From: CAZADH01 sp964483805
GTDB taxonomy: Bacteria; Muiribacteriota; Ozemobacteria; Ozemobacterales; Ozemobacteraceae
Assembly: GCA_964483805.1 (NCBI GenBank)
Contig: CAZADH010000010.1
Span: forward strand, 1 to 55,313
DNA length: 55,313 nucleotides
Direction: 5' to 3'
Position numbers and translations under genes: made by a program. Below, piece after piece: positions 8,641-17,324 of the stretch (position 1 is its first letter; each line of letters opens with the position of its first letter). The notes under the pieces are model-generated. The model did not search any database, had not been told where the DNA came from, and worked only from the letters and a program-made list of their open reading frames with translations.

Positions 8641-10902
8641 ATGGTATCTCGCCACGCGTTTCCCCGATTCATCGGTTTCCTGATCCTGGGCCTGGTGCTG
8701 ACATTGCCCGGATGGGCCGCGCCCAACGCCGCGGCGATCAGCATGGCGGTGGTTGCCAACACGATGTTCGTGGTGCCACCTTTCCCGCCGCCTTCGGTCA
8801 ACATCGATACCCAGGAAGATGTCGATCCGCTGATGGTCTCGCTGGCGTGGGTCAGCACCGGCATGTTCAAGACCTGGGACGACTACATCAATGCGGGCCC
8901 AACGATGGACAGCCACGTCATACTCGATGCGGGGCAGATCGCCGACTTGAAGAACCTCTACCAACCGTACTGGATCGTACCGATGCCCGACGCCAACAGC
9001 TTCTTGATGTCCTATTTTCGCGTCAACAGCGGCTTCTGTGCCCCCGGTCCCGGCGGCTGCTCGAACCCGGCGCACGGGGCCAGCAACCACGCGATTCTCT
9101 GGGGCGTGAACAGCAACCCCTGGCCCCACAAGGTCGAAACCAATGAACCCCGGGAAGAGCGGTTGTTCCCGAACCTGCTCGGCCCGTGGCCGTACATCAT
9201 CTCGGGGGACGGTTGGGCCGCTGCCGCCCAAGACCGTCTGGATCAAACCCGCCACATGTGTGCGACATGCAACAAGTGCCCCGACGAAGACCCGTGTCCC
9301 GTCGTGCCGGTGACCACCACCGACCCGGTCACCGGCTTGACCACAACGAACGACGAAAAACAACACTGTAACGGCGGGGCCGGCCGCCCCTGCTACAACC
9401 TGCAACCGCTCGACAACGACCGCAAGGGTCCCGATTGCGGCATTGCCCTGCACGGTCCGCCCGTTCCCGGCTGGTTGTCAGGCAGACAACTCACCATCAA
9501 GTTCAAAGACCGCACCCCGCCCAAAATTCTCGACCTCGGGGGCAACCAGATTGCCGGCAGTCTGCCGCCGATGTGCGCACCGCCGGGTGAGAAGCCGGCC
9601 ACCACCGGCGATTACAACAAGGCCGTCGGCATCAAGCTCGACGACAATTTCAGCGACAAGATCTACTCGTTGTTTGGGATCCTGCGCGTCGACCCGCTGT
9701 CGCCGGTCGGCAGTTGGTCGTGGACCACGACGCCACCCACGCCCACCGAGAGCAACCGTGGCGACCAGCCGGGTTACGTCTTCATCCCCAGCGATTGCCT
9801 CGGCATTGGTAAATACACGATATTCTGTTGGGACAAAGACAAAAACCTCAACCCCGGCCAGAGCCCGGTCAACGAAGACAGCCCCACCGACAGCTACAAC
9901 GTGGGTTATGGCCCGAAACCCAAGAAGAACCTGGGCAAAAACCCGATCTCGGCCGAGGAGTTCCATTTGAAGTATCCGGCGGATGCCGTCATCATCGAGA
10001 GCGACGTCAAGACTGGCGACCTCTACGTCGACGATAACGATGCGCCCAACCTGATGATCAAGCTGATCAACACCCGCGACAAGGCCTCGATGGGCAATAC
10101 AAAGTATGCATTTTGCTTCCCGCTGCCGGTACCCGACACGCCCACACTCTGGCCCGACAAGCTGGCGGAGGCTTTCGAGGGTGCCGCGCTCGACTACGAT
10201 CACTATCAGAACGTGGCCACGGTCGGCGCCGCGTTCCGGTTGCTCGCCATCGACTTCAGCAACGCGATGTCGGCCGCAACAAACAATGGCGAGTTTCAGG
10301 CCGGGCCAACGCGGGCCGTGGCCAGCGAGGGGTTCTTCCGCGGAGCGTTGCGACTCGAAGACTTCATGAAATCCGACACCGATACCAGCGCGCAACCGAT
10401 CCTCGATGAACCCTCGACCATGGGCGCTCGCAACGGCACGGGCCGCAGCGTCACCGTGTTCCAAAATGATCCGCTGATCGAAGACATCGAATACGAGCTC
10501 TGGATCTACGCCGAAGACAACGTCAAGATGACCAAGAATCCGACCGCGGTGCGCCCCAGTTGCATGGTCGGCGACATCCCGACCTCGGTGAGCGGCATCG
10601 ATCGCGTCGAGATCCTGGTCGACGACCGCATGCAACTGCCCCCGTGGCGGTTTGGCACGACGATCGGCAGCGCCCAGGCCCGCGGCAGCGTCCTGCACGG
10701 ACCCTACAAGATGATCTTCCGCGAACCGACCCCCGATCCCTCGGGTTCGGCCGAGACGGCGCTGATTGCCAATCGCAACCCGATGATCAACGTCAAGGCA
10801 TTCGATTTTGCCGGCAACCTCCGCGAGATCAAAATGTACTTCCGGGTCATGGACCAGAAGGCCGCCGCCCGCGTTCTCGAGCAGCGACTGCCCAAGCAAT
10901 GA
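8641..10902 (+). CDS. Large secreted protein heading the pilin-like gene cluster
   Basis: The ATG at 8641 is preceded by GGAGG and starts a signal peptide (basic MVSRHAFPR, then a hydrophobic core ending at GWAAP); the frame stays open upstream without a comparable site. The 753-residue mature protein is rich in Pro, Asp and Asn, has a Cys-rich patch near residue 206 (CATCNKCPDEDPCP) and segments such as FKDRTPPKILDLGG and INVKAFDFAGNLREIKM that resemble Ig-like or cadherin-like extracellular domains. It overlaps the first pilin-like gene by four bases (ATGA), so the products are probably made together. It may be a tip or surface protein of the filament, in the position PilY1 holds in other pilus operons, but I see no PilY1 homology. 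Confidence 0.82.
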   Translation: MVSRHAFPRFIGFLILGLVLTLPGWAAPNAAAISMAVVANTMFVVPPFPPPSVNIDTQEDVDPLMVSLAWVSTGMFKTWDDYINAGPTMDSHVILDAGQIADLKNLYQPYWIVPMPDANSFLMSYFRVNSGFCAPGPGGCSNPAHGASNHAILWGVNSNPWPHKVETNEPREERLFPNLLGPWPYIISGDGWAAAAQDRLDQTRHMCATCNKCPDEDPCPVVPVTTTDPVTGLTTTNDEKQHCNGGAGRPCYNLQPLDNDRKGPDCGIALHGPPVPGWLSGRQLTIKFKDRTPPKILDLGGNQIAGSLPPMCAPPGEKPATTGDYNKAVGIKLDDNFSDKIYSLFGILRVDPLSPVGSWSWTTTPPTPTESNRGDQPGYVFIPSDCLGIGKYTIFCWDKDKNLNPGQSPVNEDSPTDSYNVGYGPKPKKNLGKNPISAEEFHLKYPADAVIIESDVKTGDLYVDDNDAPNLMIKLINTRDKASMGNTKYAFCFPLPVPDTPTLWPDKLAEAFEGAALDYDHYQNVATVGAAFRLLAIDFSNAMSAATNNGEFQAGPTRAVASEGFFRGALRLEDFMKSDTDTSAQPILDEPSTMGARNGTGRSVTVFQNDPLIEDIEYELWIYAEDNVKMTKNPTAVRPSCMVGDIPTSVSGIDRVEILVDDRMQLPPWRFGTTIGSAQARGSVLHGPYKMIFREPTPDPSGSAETALIANRNPMINVKAFDFAGNLREIKMYFRVMDQKAAARVLEQRLPKQ

Positions 10903-11540
10903 TACACACGATGCCGCCATGCGTAACCAACCACGGTATCCGGCGGGGCGTCAGCCTCGTCGAGGTTCTCGTGGCGTCGTTGGCGGCAGCCATTATCATC
11001 TTGCCCTTGATCACAGTGTTTACGACCACCCACGGCACGACCATCCGCCAACTGGACTACGAAACCGCGCAGAAAGCGGGCGAGGCCGCACTCAGTCAAG
11101 CCATGAGCGTGCGCTTCGCCTCGTTGATGGGCGGCCCGCCCACGCCAATTCCGTTCACCCTCGACCTGCCCAAACAGGGCCGCATTTCGGTGCCCCTGAC
11201 CCTCTCGGGATCGCCGGCCAACGGCCAGATCAGCTTCACCGTGGTCAACTCGCAGTTCACGGTTCGAGTCGATACCCGACCGCTGTTCCCGGGCACACCA
11301 CCGCCCCCCCCACCGCCGGGTCCGCCAACACCCCCGCCACCCTTCGATCCCAGCATTCTGTTCTTCACCTACGGAACCCAGGATTACCTGCCGCCGGCCT
11401 ACAACACATTGGCCACCATGGCGCGGCAACTGTACTGCCGTGACCAAATCTATGCCATCGATGTCACCGTCGATTATCCGTCGGGCAAAGAGCGCAAGAG
11501 CCTGCGGTTGTCGACCTGTCGAGCGGACCTCAGCCTATGA
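10899..11540 (+). CDS. Prepilin-type minor pilin (first of three)
   Basis: A 213-residue pilin-like protein. The prepilin peptidase site is clear: a basic leader ending RRG (Gly17), then VSLVEVLVASLAAAIIILP with the conserved Glu at mature position 5 and a hydrophobic stalk helix. The globular domain contains a proline tract (about residues 133-148, seven Pro then PPTPPPP), which is unusual in pilins. The C-terminal part has a Cys pair. It starts inside the stop of the secreted protein gene and its own stop overlaps the next start, both by ATGA. It is expected to be processed and packed at the tip or base of a type IV pilus or type II pseudopilus. Confidence 0.85.
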   Translation: MIHTMPPCVTNHGIRRGVSLVEVLVASLAAAIIILPLITVFTTTHGTTIRQLDYETAQKAGEAALSQAMSVRFASLMGGPPTPIPFTLDLPKQGRISVPLTLSGSPANGQISFTVVNSQFTVRVDTRPLFPGTPPPPPPPGPPTPPPPFDPSILFFTYGTQDYLPPAYNTLATMARQLYCRDQIYAIDVTVDYPSGKERKSLRLSTCRADLSL

Positions 11541-12097
11541 TGACCATCCGCCCGCAATGGATGGCGCAGTCGCAACCGACCTATCCGCTGCATGCGAAAC
11601 CGGCGAGAAACCGTGGCGTCGCCCTCGTGGCGGTGCTGTTCCTGGCCCTGACCTTGTTCGTGCTGGTCGCGGCGATGCTGTTTCGCACCGGCGCACAGAA
11701 GCCCGTACAAAGCCGTCTCGAGGAACAGGCCCGGGCAATTGCGGTCGCCAAGGGGGCGGTACAGATTGCCATCCTCAAGTTCAAGACGCTTCCTACCGAA
11801 TTCTATAGAATGGATGCCGCACGAAAAAACGCCGCCAGCGACACCGCGCTGGCCGATCTCTGGATGGCCGATTTCGACCCCGGGGTTGCCACCTCGCCGA
11901 TGGCCCGATATATCGGCCAACTGCCCGACCGTGCCAATTTCCGGCTCACGGCACGTGTCGTCGATTACTCGCTGCAGGCGTCGGCCATCGGCGGCTACAC
12001 CGAAGACTACGTGCGCATCGTCGCCGAAGGATCGTGCCTCGATGAAAAGCAACGCATCGAAGAACTGGTCAAGGTGACCCGGTTCAACTCACCATGA
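11537..12097 (+). CDS. Minor pilin-like protein, GspK/PilX-type N-terminus (second of three)
   Basis: A 186-residue protein with a leader ending RNRG (Gly27) followed by VALVAVLFLALTLFVLVAAM. It lacks Glu at mature position 5 (Ala instead), as type II secretion GspK proteins do; GspK caps the pseudopilus tip. The protein is short for GspK, which is usually over 300 residues, so a PilX-like or reduced GspK role is possible. The rest is a mixed helical domain without a recognisable fold. It overlaps its neighbours on both sides by four bases. Family call from the N-terminus only. Confidence 0.8.
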   Translation: MMTIRPQWMAQSQPTYPLHAKPARNRGVALVAVLFLALTLFVLVAAMLFRTGAQKPVQSRLEEQARAIAVAKGAVQIAILKFKTLPTEFYRMDAARKNAASDTALADLWMADFDPGVATSPMARYIGQLPDRANFRLTARVVDYSLQASAIGGYTEDYVRIVAEGSCLDEKQRIEELVKVTRFNSP

Positions 12098-12870
12098 CGA
12101 AGCTCATCACCACCAGCCCTCCCCGCCAAACCGACCAGCCCGGCCGGCGGGCGCGTCGCGCCATGACCTTCGTGGAACTCCTGGTGGTCTTGACGATACT
12201 CATTCCGGTCGTGCTGATCATGACCCGGTTGTTCTTCTCGGGTTCGGCCGCCTATCAAGCGACAAGTTGGAAGCAAGACAAACTGACCCAGGCGCAGAAT
12301 CTGCTCAAAGGGCTGGGCCGAGATCTCGAACAGGCGTCGAACAAGCTGGTTCAGAGCGGTCCTGGATTGCCGCCGACCGAGACCCCGCAACCGTTGTTGT
12401 TCCGACCTTTGCCACCGCCGCCACCTCCCCCCGCACCACCGCCACCGCGCAACGGCGCGCTGATGGCCTTCCGACGGTATCATCTCAACGCCGTGGGCAA
12501 CATCGAGTTCATCGTCGACTGTGTTCTGTCGATCGCCGGTGACCGGCTGACCTACCGGCGCCAATTTGCCCCGGGTTCACCGACCACGCCCCCGGCCGAA
12601 GTCACCCCGGCAACGATCGTGCTCGACTCGGTCGCCCATTGCGACATCACCACGCAACCGGTGTTCATCGGCCCCGACGGGGCCGAAGCAATGACGGTCA
12701 CCCCGGGGCCAGGAATCGAAGAGGTCGGCGCGGTGGTCAATGTCTCGCTGACCCTGCGACCCCCTCCGAACCTCGCGTTCAAGAACATCGAGGTGACCGA
12801 GAACGCCAAGGTCAAGATCCACGTCCGGGCCATGCCCGGTTTGAACCCGGCCGCCACTGCCTATCCATGA
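12094..12870 (+). CDS. Prepilin-type minor pilin, GspJ/PilW-like (third of three)
   Basis: A 258-residue pilin-like protein with a basic leader (RRARRA) and a cleavage site before MTFVELLVVLTILIPVVLI; the -1 residue is Ala rather than Gly, which some minor pilins tolerate, and Glu is at mature position 5. Position and length match GspJ/PilW-type minor pilins. A proline-rich tract (LPPPPPPPAPPPPR, about residues 105-118) interrupts the globular domain, paralleling the tract in the first pilin. It starts four bases inside the previous gene and ends 34 bases before the cyclase. No major pilin, ATPase or platform gene is in the window, so these proteins must work with machinery encoded elsewhere. 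Confidence 0.84.
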   Translation: MTKLITTSPPRQTDQPGRRARRAMTFVELLVVLTILIPVVLIMTRLFFSGSAAYQATSWKQDKLTQAQNLLKGLGRDLEQASNKLVQSGPGLPPTETPQPLLFRPLPPPPPPPAPPPPRNGALMAFRRYHLNAVGNIEFIVDCVLSIAGDRLTYRRQFAPGSPTTPPAEVTPATIVLDSVAHCDITTQPVFIGPDGAEAMTVTPGPGIEEVGAVVNVSLTLRPPPNLAFKNIEVTENAKVKIHVRAMPGLNPAATAYP

Positions 12871-12904
12871 GGCGATCCGCGCCCCCAGGCCACCCCGGTC
12901 AACA

Positions 12905-14692
12905 GTGGCACCGCAGCACCGGCGACGGGCGATGACTACATACAAACTTTCGTTGTCGTATCCGCCGAACCGGTTTGGGTCGCGACGGATTGCAGGGCTC
13001 ACCGGCCTGCTGTTGGTGGGCTTGCTGTCGCCGGCCTCCGCTTGGGAACCAACCTTCGTGTTACCGGCAAGCCCGGTGCCGTGGTTCTTCGTCATGGTCG
13101 TCGGCATCGTGGCCCTGTTGCTCGGCGGCGTGGTGGCCCTGCTGGCCCGACGCGTTCTGGTCGAACACAAAGCCCAGTTACCGGCCGGTCTGAAACAGGG
13201 TTTGCAGAAGGGCTACGTCGACACGATGCGTGACACCCATGTCAAAAAGGCCAAGGCGCTCGAAGACCAGATGAAGGCGCTCAAGAGCCGTTTCTCACTG
13301 GTTTTCGTGAAGACCCGCAACCTCACGACCACCCTCGACCCGGAAGAGATCTTCAAGTCGATCGTCGACATGCTGCAACAAGAGATGGGCTGCGATCGTT
13401 TTGTATTGCTGTTGCATGACAAAGTCCGCGATGAGCTCTACGCTTTTCGTCACATCGGGGTCGACGAAGGCGCCATCCGGGGTTTGACCATCCCGTTGTC
13501 TGAACAGTGCTTCGTCACCTGGGCGTTCAAGAAGCGGCAACTGATCTACCGCGGCGCCGCCGAAGACGACCACGAGACCCGTGGCCTGATCGATCGGCCG
13601 CCGTTGCGCAACACGGTGATCGCCATGCCGATCGCCACGGCGGACCAGTGTTTCGGCGTCGTCGAGATCGAGGGATTCACCGACGGCCGCACGATTGTGA
13701 CCGAAGACGATCTGCGTTTCCTCTCGACCCTGGGCACCTTCATCGGGATGGCCCTGGGCAACGCCAACGTTTTCTTGACCACCAAGGAAGAGCTGACCTC
13801 TGCCAAGGCGATGTCGCAGCGCGAGCTCGAAGAAAAGAAGCGGCTCAAAGACCTGTTCGGACGCTACGCCCACCCCAGTCTCGTCGAAGACCTCATCAGC
13901 AACCCCGGTTCGGTGCGCCTGGGCGGCTCGACGAAAACGGCGACCATTCTCTTCTCCGACATCGCCGGCTTCACCAAGTTCAGCGCGAAGCTCACTCCCG
14001 AACAGGTGGTGAACTCGATCAACGAGTATCTGTCGCGCATGACCGAGATCGTGCTCAACCACAACGGCGAGATCGATAAGTTTATCGGCGACGCGGTCAT
14101 GGCCCGCTTCGGCGTGTTGGCCGACCTGCCCGATGCCCCGCTGTGGGCCGTGAAAGCCGCGGTGGCGATGTTCACCGAACTGGCCGAGTTGCAGCGGCGG
14201 TGGCTGCTGCAGGGCCGAGACGGGTTTACGATCCGCGTCGGCATCGCGACCGGCCCGGTGCTCGCGGGCAACATCGGGTCCGAGCGCCGCCAGGAGTTCA
14301 CGGTGATGGGCACTACCGTCAACCTGGCCTCGCGTCTCGAAGCGCTCAACAAAGAACTGCATTCGCAACTGCTGATCGATGCCAACACCTTCCAGGCTGT
14401 CGCCCCCCATGTGAATGCCACCAAGCGCGACGACGTAAGCATTCGTGGTCTCGAAGGCGCGATCACGGTCTACGAGGTGCACGAAATGCTGACCCAGCAG
14501 GCCCAACAGGCCAAGATTATTTCGTTCAAGAACAAGATCGCCAGTCAAACGAAGGCCGCGGCACCACCAGCGTCGCTCATCGGTGCCGGGGTCCACCGCC
14601 ACCCCGCCCCGCCGACCGACCCGCACGCCACCGAACCGCCTGAAGGTGACCGCGGGCCGGAGCCAACGGGCGACGCCTCGCGACGGAGTTGA
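12905..14692 (+). CDS. Membrane-bound GAF-domain class III adenylate/guanylate cyclase
   Basis: A 595-residue receptor-type cyclase. Two hydrophobic segments (about 30-48 and 67-92) anchor it, a GAF domain follows (about 130-285), then a short helical linker and the class III catalytic domain (about 330-500). Both metal-binding aspartates are present (ILFSDIAGF near 347, GDAVMARFG near 394), as are the transition-state Asn and Arg (VNLASR near 471). The purine-selecting Lys is in DKFIGD and the second selector is Thr (GTTVN), the Lys/Thr pair seen in CyaC-type adenylate cyclases, so cAMP is the likelier product. An ATG at 12932 is an alternative start. It follows the pilin genes by 34 bases and may couple a GAF signal to pilus function. 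Confidence 0.9.
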   Translation: MAPQHRRRAMTTYKLSLSYPPNRFGSRRIAGLTGLLLVGLLSPASAWEPTFVLPASPVPWFFVMVVGIVALLLGGVVALLARRVLVEHKAQLPAGLKQGLQKGYVDTMRDTHVKKAKALEDQMKALKSRFSLVFVKTRNLTTTLDPEEIFKSIVDMLQQEMGCDRFVLLLHDKVRDELYAFRHIGVDEGAIRGLTIPLSEQCFVTWAFKKRQLIYRGAAEDDHETRGLIDRPPLRNTVIAMPIATADQCFGVVEIEGFTDGRTIVTEDDLRFLSTLGTFIGMALGNANVFLTTKEELTSAKAMSQRELEEKKRLKDLFGRYAHPSLVEDLISNPGSVRLGGSTKTATILFSDIAGFTKFSAKLTPEQVVNSINEYLSRMTEIVLNHNGEIDKFIGDAVMARFGVLADLPDAPLWAVKAAVAMFTELAELQRRWLLQGRDGFTIRVGIATGPVLAGNIGSERRQEFTVMGTTVNLASRLEALNKELHSQLLIDANTFQAVAPHVNATKRDDVSIRGLEGAITVYEVHEMLTQQAQQAKIISFKNKIASQTKAAAPPASLIGAGVHRHPAPPTDPHATEPPEGDRGPEPTGDASRRS

Positions 14693-14808
14693 CGGGCGAC
14701 GGGCCTCTCGCTACGGTGTTTGCTGGAAGCAATCTCCGCCACCGCGCAACCGGGCCTGGACCGGCGGACAATGCAACGGTAAGATCCCGTACAGGCACGG
14801 CATTCACA

Positions 14809-14837
14809 GTACGGGCACGGCGTGCCGTGCCCCAACG
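14809..14837. repeat. 29-bp dispersed palindromic repeat, copy 1
   Basis: GTACGGGCACGGC, then G, then TGCCGTGCCCCAACG. It matches the copy at 17364-17392 in 28 of 29 bases. The core GGGCACGGC pairs with GCCGTGCCC-type sequence, so it can form a hairpin on either strand. A partial relative (GTACAGGCACGGCAT) lies just upstream at 14789-14803. It occupies the gap between the cyclase and the HAD gene. Function unknown; REP-like or a small mobile palindrome. Confidence 0.75.
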
Positions 14838-14859
14838 GCTCGAAAACGAGGCTGTTCAC

Positions 14860-15561
14860 ATGCAACGCTCCGCATCACCCACCCCCCGTTTGCTGCTCTT
14901 CGACATCGACGGCACACTATTGACCACCGACCACGCCGGTCTCGACGCACTCACCACGGCGCTGACCGAGGTGCTCGGCGCGCGCCGCGGCCTCGAGGGC
15001 GTGCAGATGGCCGGCAACACCGATCTGGCCGCCATCGCCCAGGTCTGTTCGCGCGACGGTCTGCCATATCCCGATGCCGACACGCTCGCCGAGGTGCGCC
15101 GGGTCTACGTCACCGAACTCGACCGCCGCCTGGTTCCCGGGCAGGGCCGGCTCATGCCGGGTGTGCGCGAACTGCTGGCGGCCCTCGCCAGCCACAACCA
15201 GGTGATGCTGGCCCTCGCCACCGGCAATATCCGCGAGGGCGCCTACCGAAAACTCGCGCACTACGGCATCGATCATTACTTCGGTTTCGGCGGTTTCGGG
15301 TGCGATGCCGCGGTGCGCAGCGAACTGGTCGGGCACGCCTTGCGGCGGGCCGCCGAACGCGAACCGCAACTCGGCGCTGATAATACGGTACTAATAGGTG
15401 ATACCGCCCACGATATCCGGTCGTGCCAACCGTGGGGCGTACGCAGCGTCGGCGTGGCCACCGGGCCACTCACGGTCGCCGAATTGCGCGCTGCCGGGGC
15501 CGATCACGTCTTGCCCGATTTCACCGATCTCGCGGCCACCCTCGCGGTACTGTTGCGGTGA
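14860..15561 (+). CDS. HAD-superfamily hydrolase, phosphoglycolate phosphatase-like
   Basis: A 233-residue cytoplasmic HAD phosphatase. Motif I is LFDIDGTLL with both catalytic aspartates near residue 14, motif II the Thr in ALATGN, motif IV the acidic VLIGDTAHD near the C-terminus, and a helical cap lies between motifs I and II. Length and order match the Gph/PGP subfamily, which removes 2-phosphoglycolate, including that released in DNA repair. Its neighbours PolX and endonuclease III are DNA-repair enzymes, which fits but does not prove that substrate. A GAGG lies about eight bases before the chosen ATG; the frame is open further upstream but runs through the 29-bp palindrome. It ends four bases before the polX GTG. 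Confidence 0.88.
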   Translation: MQRSASPTPRLLLFDIDGTLLTTDHAGLDALTTALTEVLGARRGLEGVQMAGNTDLAAIAQVCSRDGLPYPDADTLAEVRRVYVTELDRRLVPGQGRLMPGVRELLAALASHNQVMLALATGNIREGAYRKLAHYGIDHYFGFGGFGCDAAVRSELVGHALRRAAEREPQLGADNTVLIGDTAHDIRSCQPWGVRSVGVATGPLTVAELRAAGADHVLPDFTDLAATLAVLLR

Positions 15562-15565
15562 AGCC

Positions 15566-15781
15566 GTGAGCAAGAAACAAGCGTGCCACGACCTCTTTCT
15601 CGAGATGGCCCTGTTGTGCGAATTGGCCGGCGAAAACCCGTTCAAGATCAGGGCCCTCTAAAACGGCGCCCGGGCGCTGACAGCGCTCGACGGCGAGCTG
15701 AGCGACCATTTTGCCCCCGACCGCCCGGCTGAAAAGATCGCCGGCCTGGGCAAGGGCCTGATCGACAAGATCCATGAGTTC
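15566..15781 (+). pseudogene. polX: N-terminal part of polX interrupted by an in-frame TAA
   Basis: A GTG at 15566, four bases after the HAD stop, begins 31 codons that read like the first helix-hairpin-helix domain of PolX (ending ENPFKIRAL). Codon 32 (15659-15661) is TAA. The same frame then continues with homologous sequence (NGARALTALDGE, then AGLGKGLIDKIHEF) straight into the ATG at 15782. Relatives have RAYENGARA-like sequence here, so the stop replaces a conserved codon without any frame change. Either the gene carries a nonsense mutation, the base is an assembly or read error, or translation restarts at 15782. Confidence 0.75.
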
Positions 15782-17308
15782 ATGGCCACCGGCCGCATCG
15801 GCGAACTCGATGAGCTCAAAAACCGGTTCCCGCCGGGCCTGTTCGACATGATGCGGGTGCAGGGTCTCGGACCCAAGAAGATCAAAGTGCTTTACGAAGT
15901 ATTGCAGATCGATTCACTCGCCGAACTGGAAGAGGCCTGCCAGACCGGCAAGGTCGCCGAGCTGAAGGGTTTCGGTAGCAAGACCCAGGCCAACATTCTC
16001 GCCGGCATCGCGGCAGTGCGCCGCTTTCAAGGCCAGTTTCTGCACAGCACCGCCCGCACCGTGGCCGACCGGGTGGTGGCCCATCTGCAAGAGCGTCATC
16101 CCCACCATGCGTTCGTCGTTGCCGGCAGTCTGCGCCGCGGCAAACCGACGGTCAAAGACATCGATCTGCTCGTCGCCGCCGAACCGACAACCGCGCCGGC
16201 GATCATGGCCGACTTTGTCGCCCTGCCCGGCTGCGAACGGGTTCTGCAGCACGGCGAGACCAAGTCGGCGGTCATCGCGGCCGAGGGAATACAAATCGAC
16301 CTGCGCGTCGTCCCGCCCGCCGCCTTTGGGGCGGCGCTCTGCCACTTCACCGGCAGCAAAGAGCACAACACGACGCTGCGCGGTTATGCCAAGGAACTGG
16401 GCAAGAAGCTCAACGAATACGGCCTGTTCACCGGCGACCAGTCGCCGCCGTTGCCACACGAGGAAGACGTCTTTGCCGCCCTCGATCTGCAGTTCATTCC
16501 GCCCGAGTTGCGCGAGGATCTGGGCGAGATCGACCTCGCCCGTCGGCGAACCCTGCCCGCGCTCGTCGAAGCCGACGCCATCGTCGGCACCTTGCACGCG
16601 CACACGCACCGCTCCGATGGATCCGCTTCGGCGGCCGAGATGGCCGAGGCCGCCCGCAACCACGGATTGCGCTGGTTCGGCCTCGCCGATCACTCGCGCA
16701 CCGCCGCTTACGCCGGCGGGCTCTCGATCGAATCGGTGCGGGCCCAGTGGGCCGAAATCGATGAATACAATGTGCAGCATCGCGGCGGTTTTCTGCTGTT
16801 AAAGGGCATCGAGAGCGACATCCTCACCAAGGGTGCGCTCGACTATCCCGACGAACTGCTCGCCGGCTTCGATTTCGTCATCGCCTCGGTGCATGCCCAG
16901 ATGAACCAACCCCGCGAGGTCATCACCGAGCGGGTGATCACGGCCCTGGCCAACCGGTATACCACGGTGTTCGGCCATCCCACGGCGCGCATCCTGCTCG
17001 AACGGGACGGCATCGACCTCGACATGGAAGCCGTGCTCAACGCCTGCATCCGCCACGATGTCGCCATCGAAATCAACGCCGACCCCCACCGGCTCGACTG
17101 CGACTGGACCTGGCTGCGCCGGTTTCGCGACACGCCGCTCAAGGTGATCATCGACCCCGATGCCCACAACCCCGAAGGGTTTGCCAATCTGCGCTGGGGC
17201 CTGATGATCGCCCGCAAGGGCATGGTCCGCCCCGAGCAACTGCTCAACACCTGGCCGGCCGAGCGCTTCACCGCCTGGGCGCGCGAGCGGCGGCAACGCC
17301 CGTCCTGA
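15782..17308 (+). CDS. polX: DNA polymerase/3'-5' exonuclease PolX (family X with PHP domain)
   Basis: A gap-filling DNA repair polymerase, 508 residues from this ATG. In order: helix-hairpin-helix segments (VQGLGPKKIKVLYEVL, ELKGFGSKTQANILAGI), the family X catalytic site (VAGSLRRGKPTVKDIDLLV with two aspartates, third Asp in QIDLRVV), and a C-terminal PHP domain with its metal ligands (TLHAHTHRSDG, LADHSR, KGIESDI, ASVHAQ, GHPTARI, IDPDAHN). Bacterial PolX proteins are normally about 570 residues; the missing 72 are the first helix-hairpin-helix block, which lies in frame upstream behind a TAA. The enzyme core is intact, so it may still be active with altered DNA binding. endonuclease III follows 16 bases later, consistent with a base-excision repair operon. 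Confidence 0.92.
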   Translation: MATGRIGELDELKNRFPPGLFDMMRVQGLGPKKIKVLYEVLQIDSLAELEEACQTGKVAELKGFGSKTQANILAGIAAVRRFQGQFLHSTARTVADRVVAHLQERHPHHAFVVAGSLRRGKPTVKDIDLLVAAEPTTAPAIMADFVALPGCERVLQHGETKSAVIAAEGIQIDLRVVPPAAFGAALCHFTGSKEHNTTLRGYAKELGKKLNEYGLFTGDQSPPLPHEEDVFAALDLQFIPPELREDLGEIDLARRRTLPALVEADAIVGTLHAHTHRSDGSASAAEMAEAARNHGLRWFGLADHSRTAAYAGGLSIESVRAQWAEIDEYNVQHRGGFLLLKGIESDILTKGALDYPDELLAGFDFVIASVHAQMNQPREVITERVITALANRYTTVFGHPTARILLERDGIDLDMEAVLNACIRHDVAIEINADPHRLDCDWTWLRRFRDTPLKVIIDPDAHNPEGFANLRWGLMIARKGMVRPEQLLNTWPAERFTAWARERRQRPS

Positions 17309-17324
17309 AACGAGAGGAAGGATC

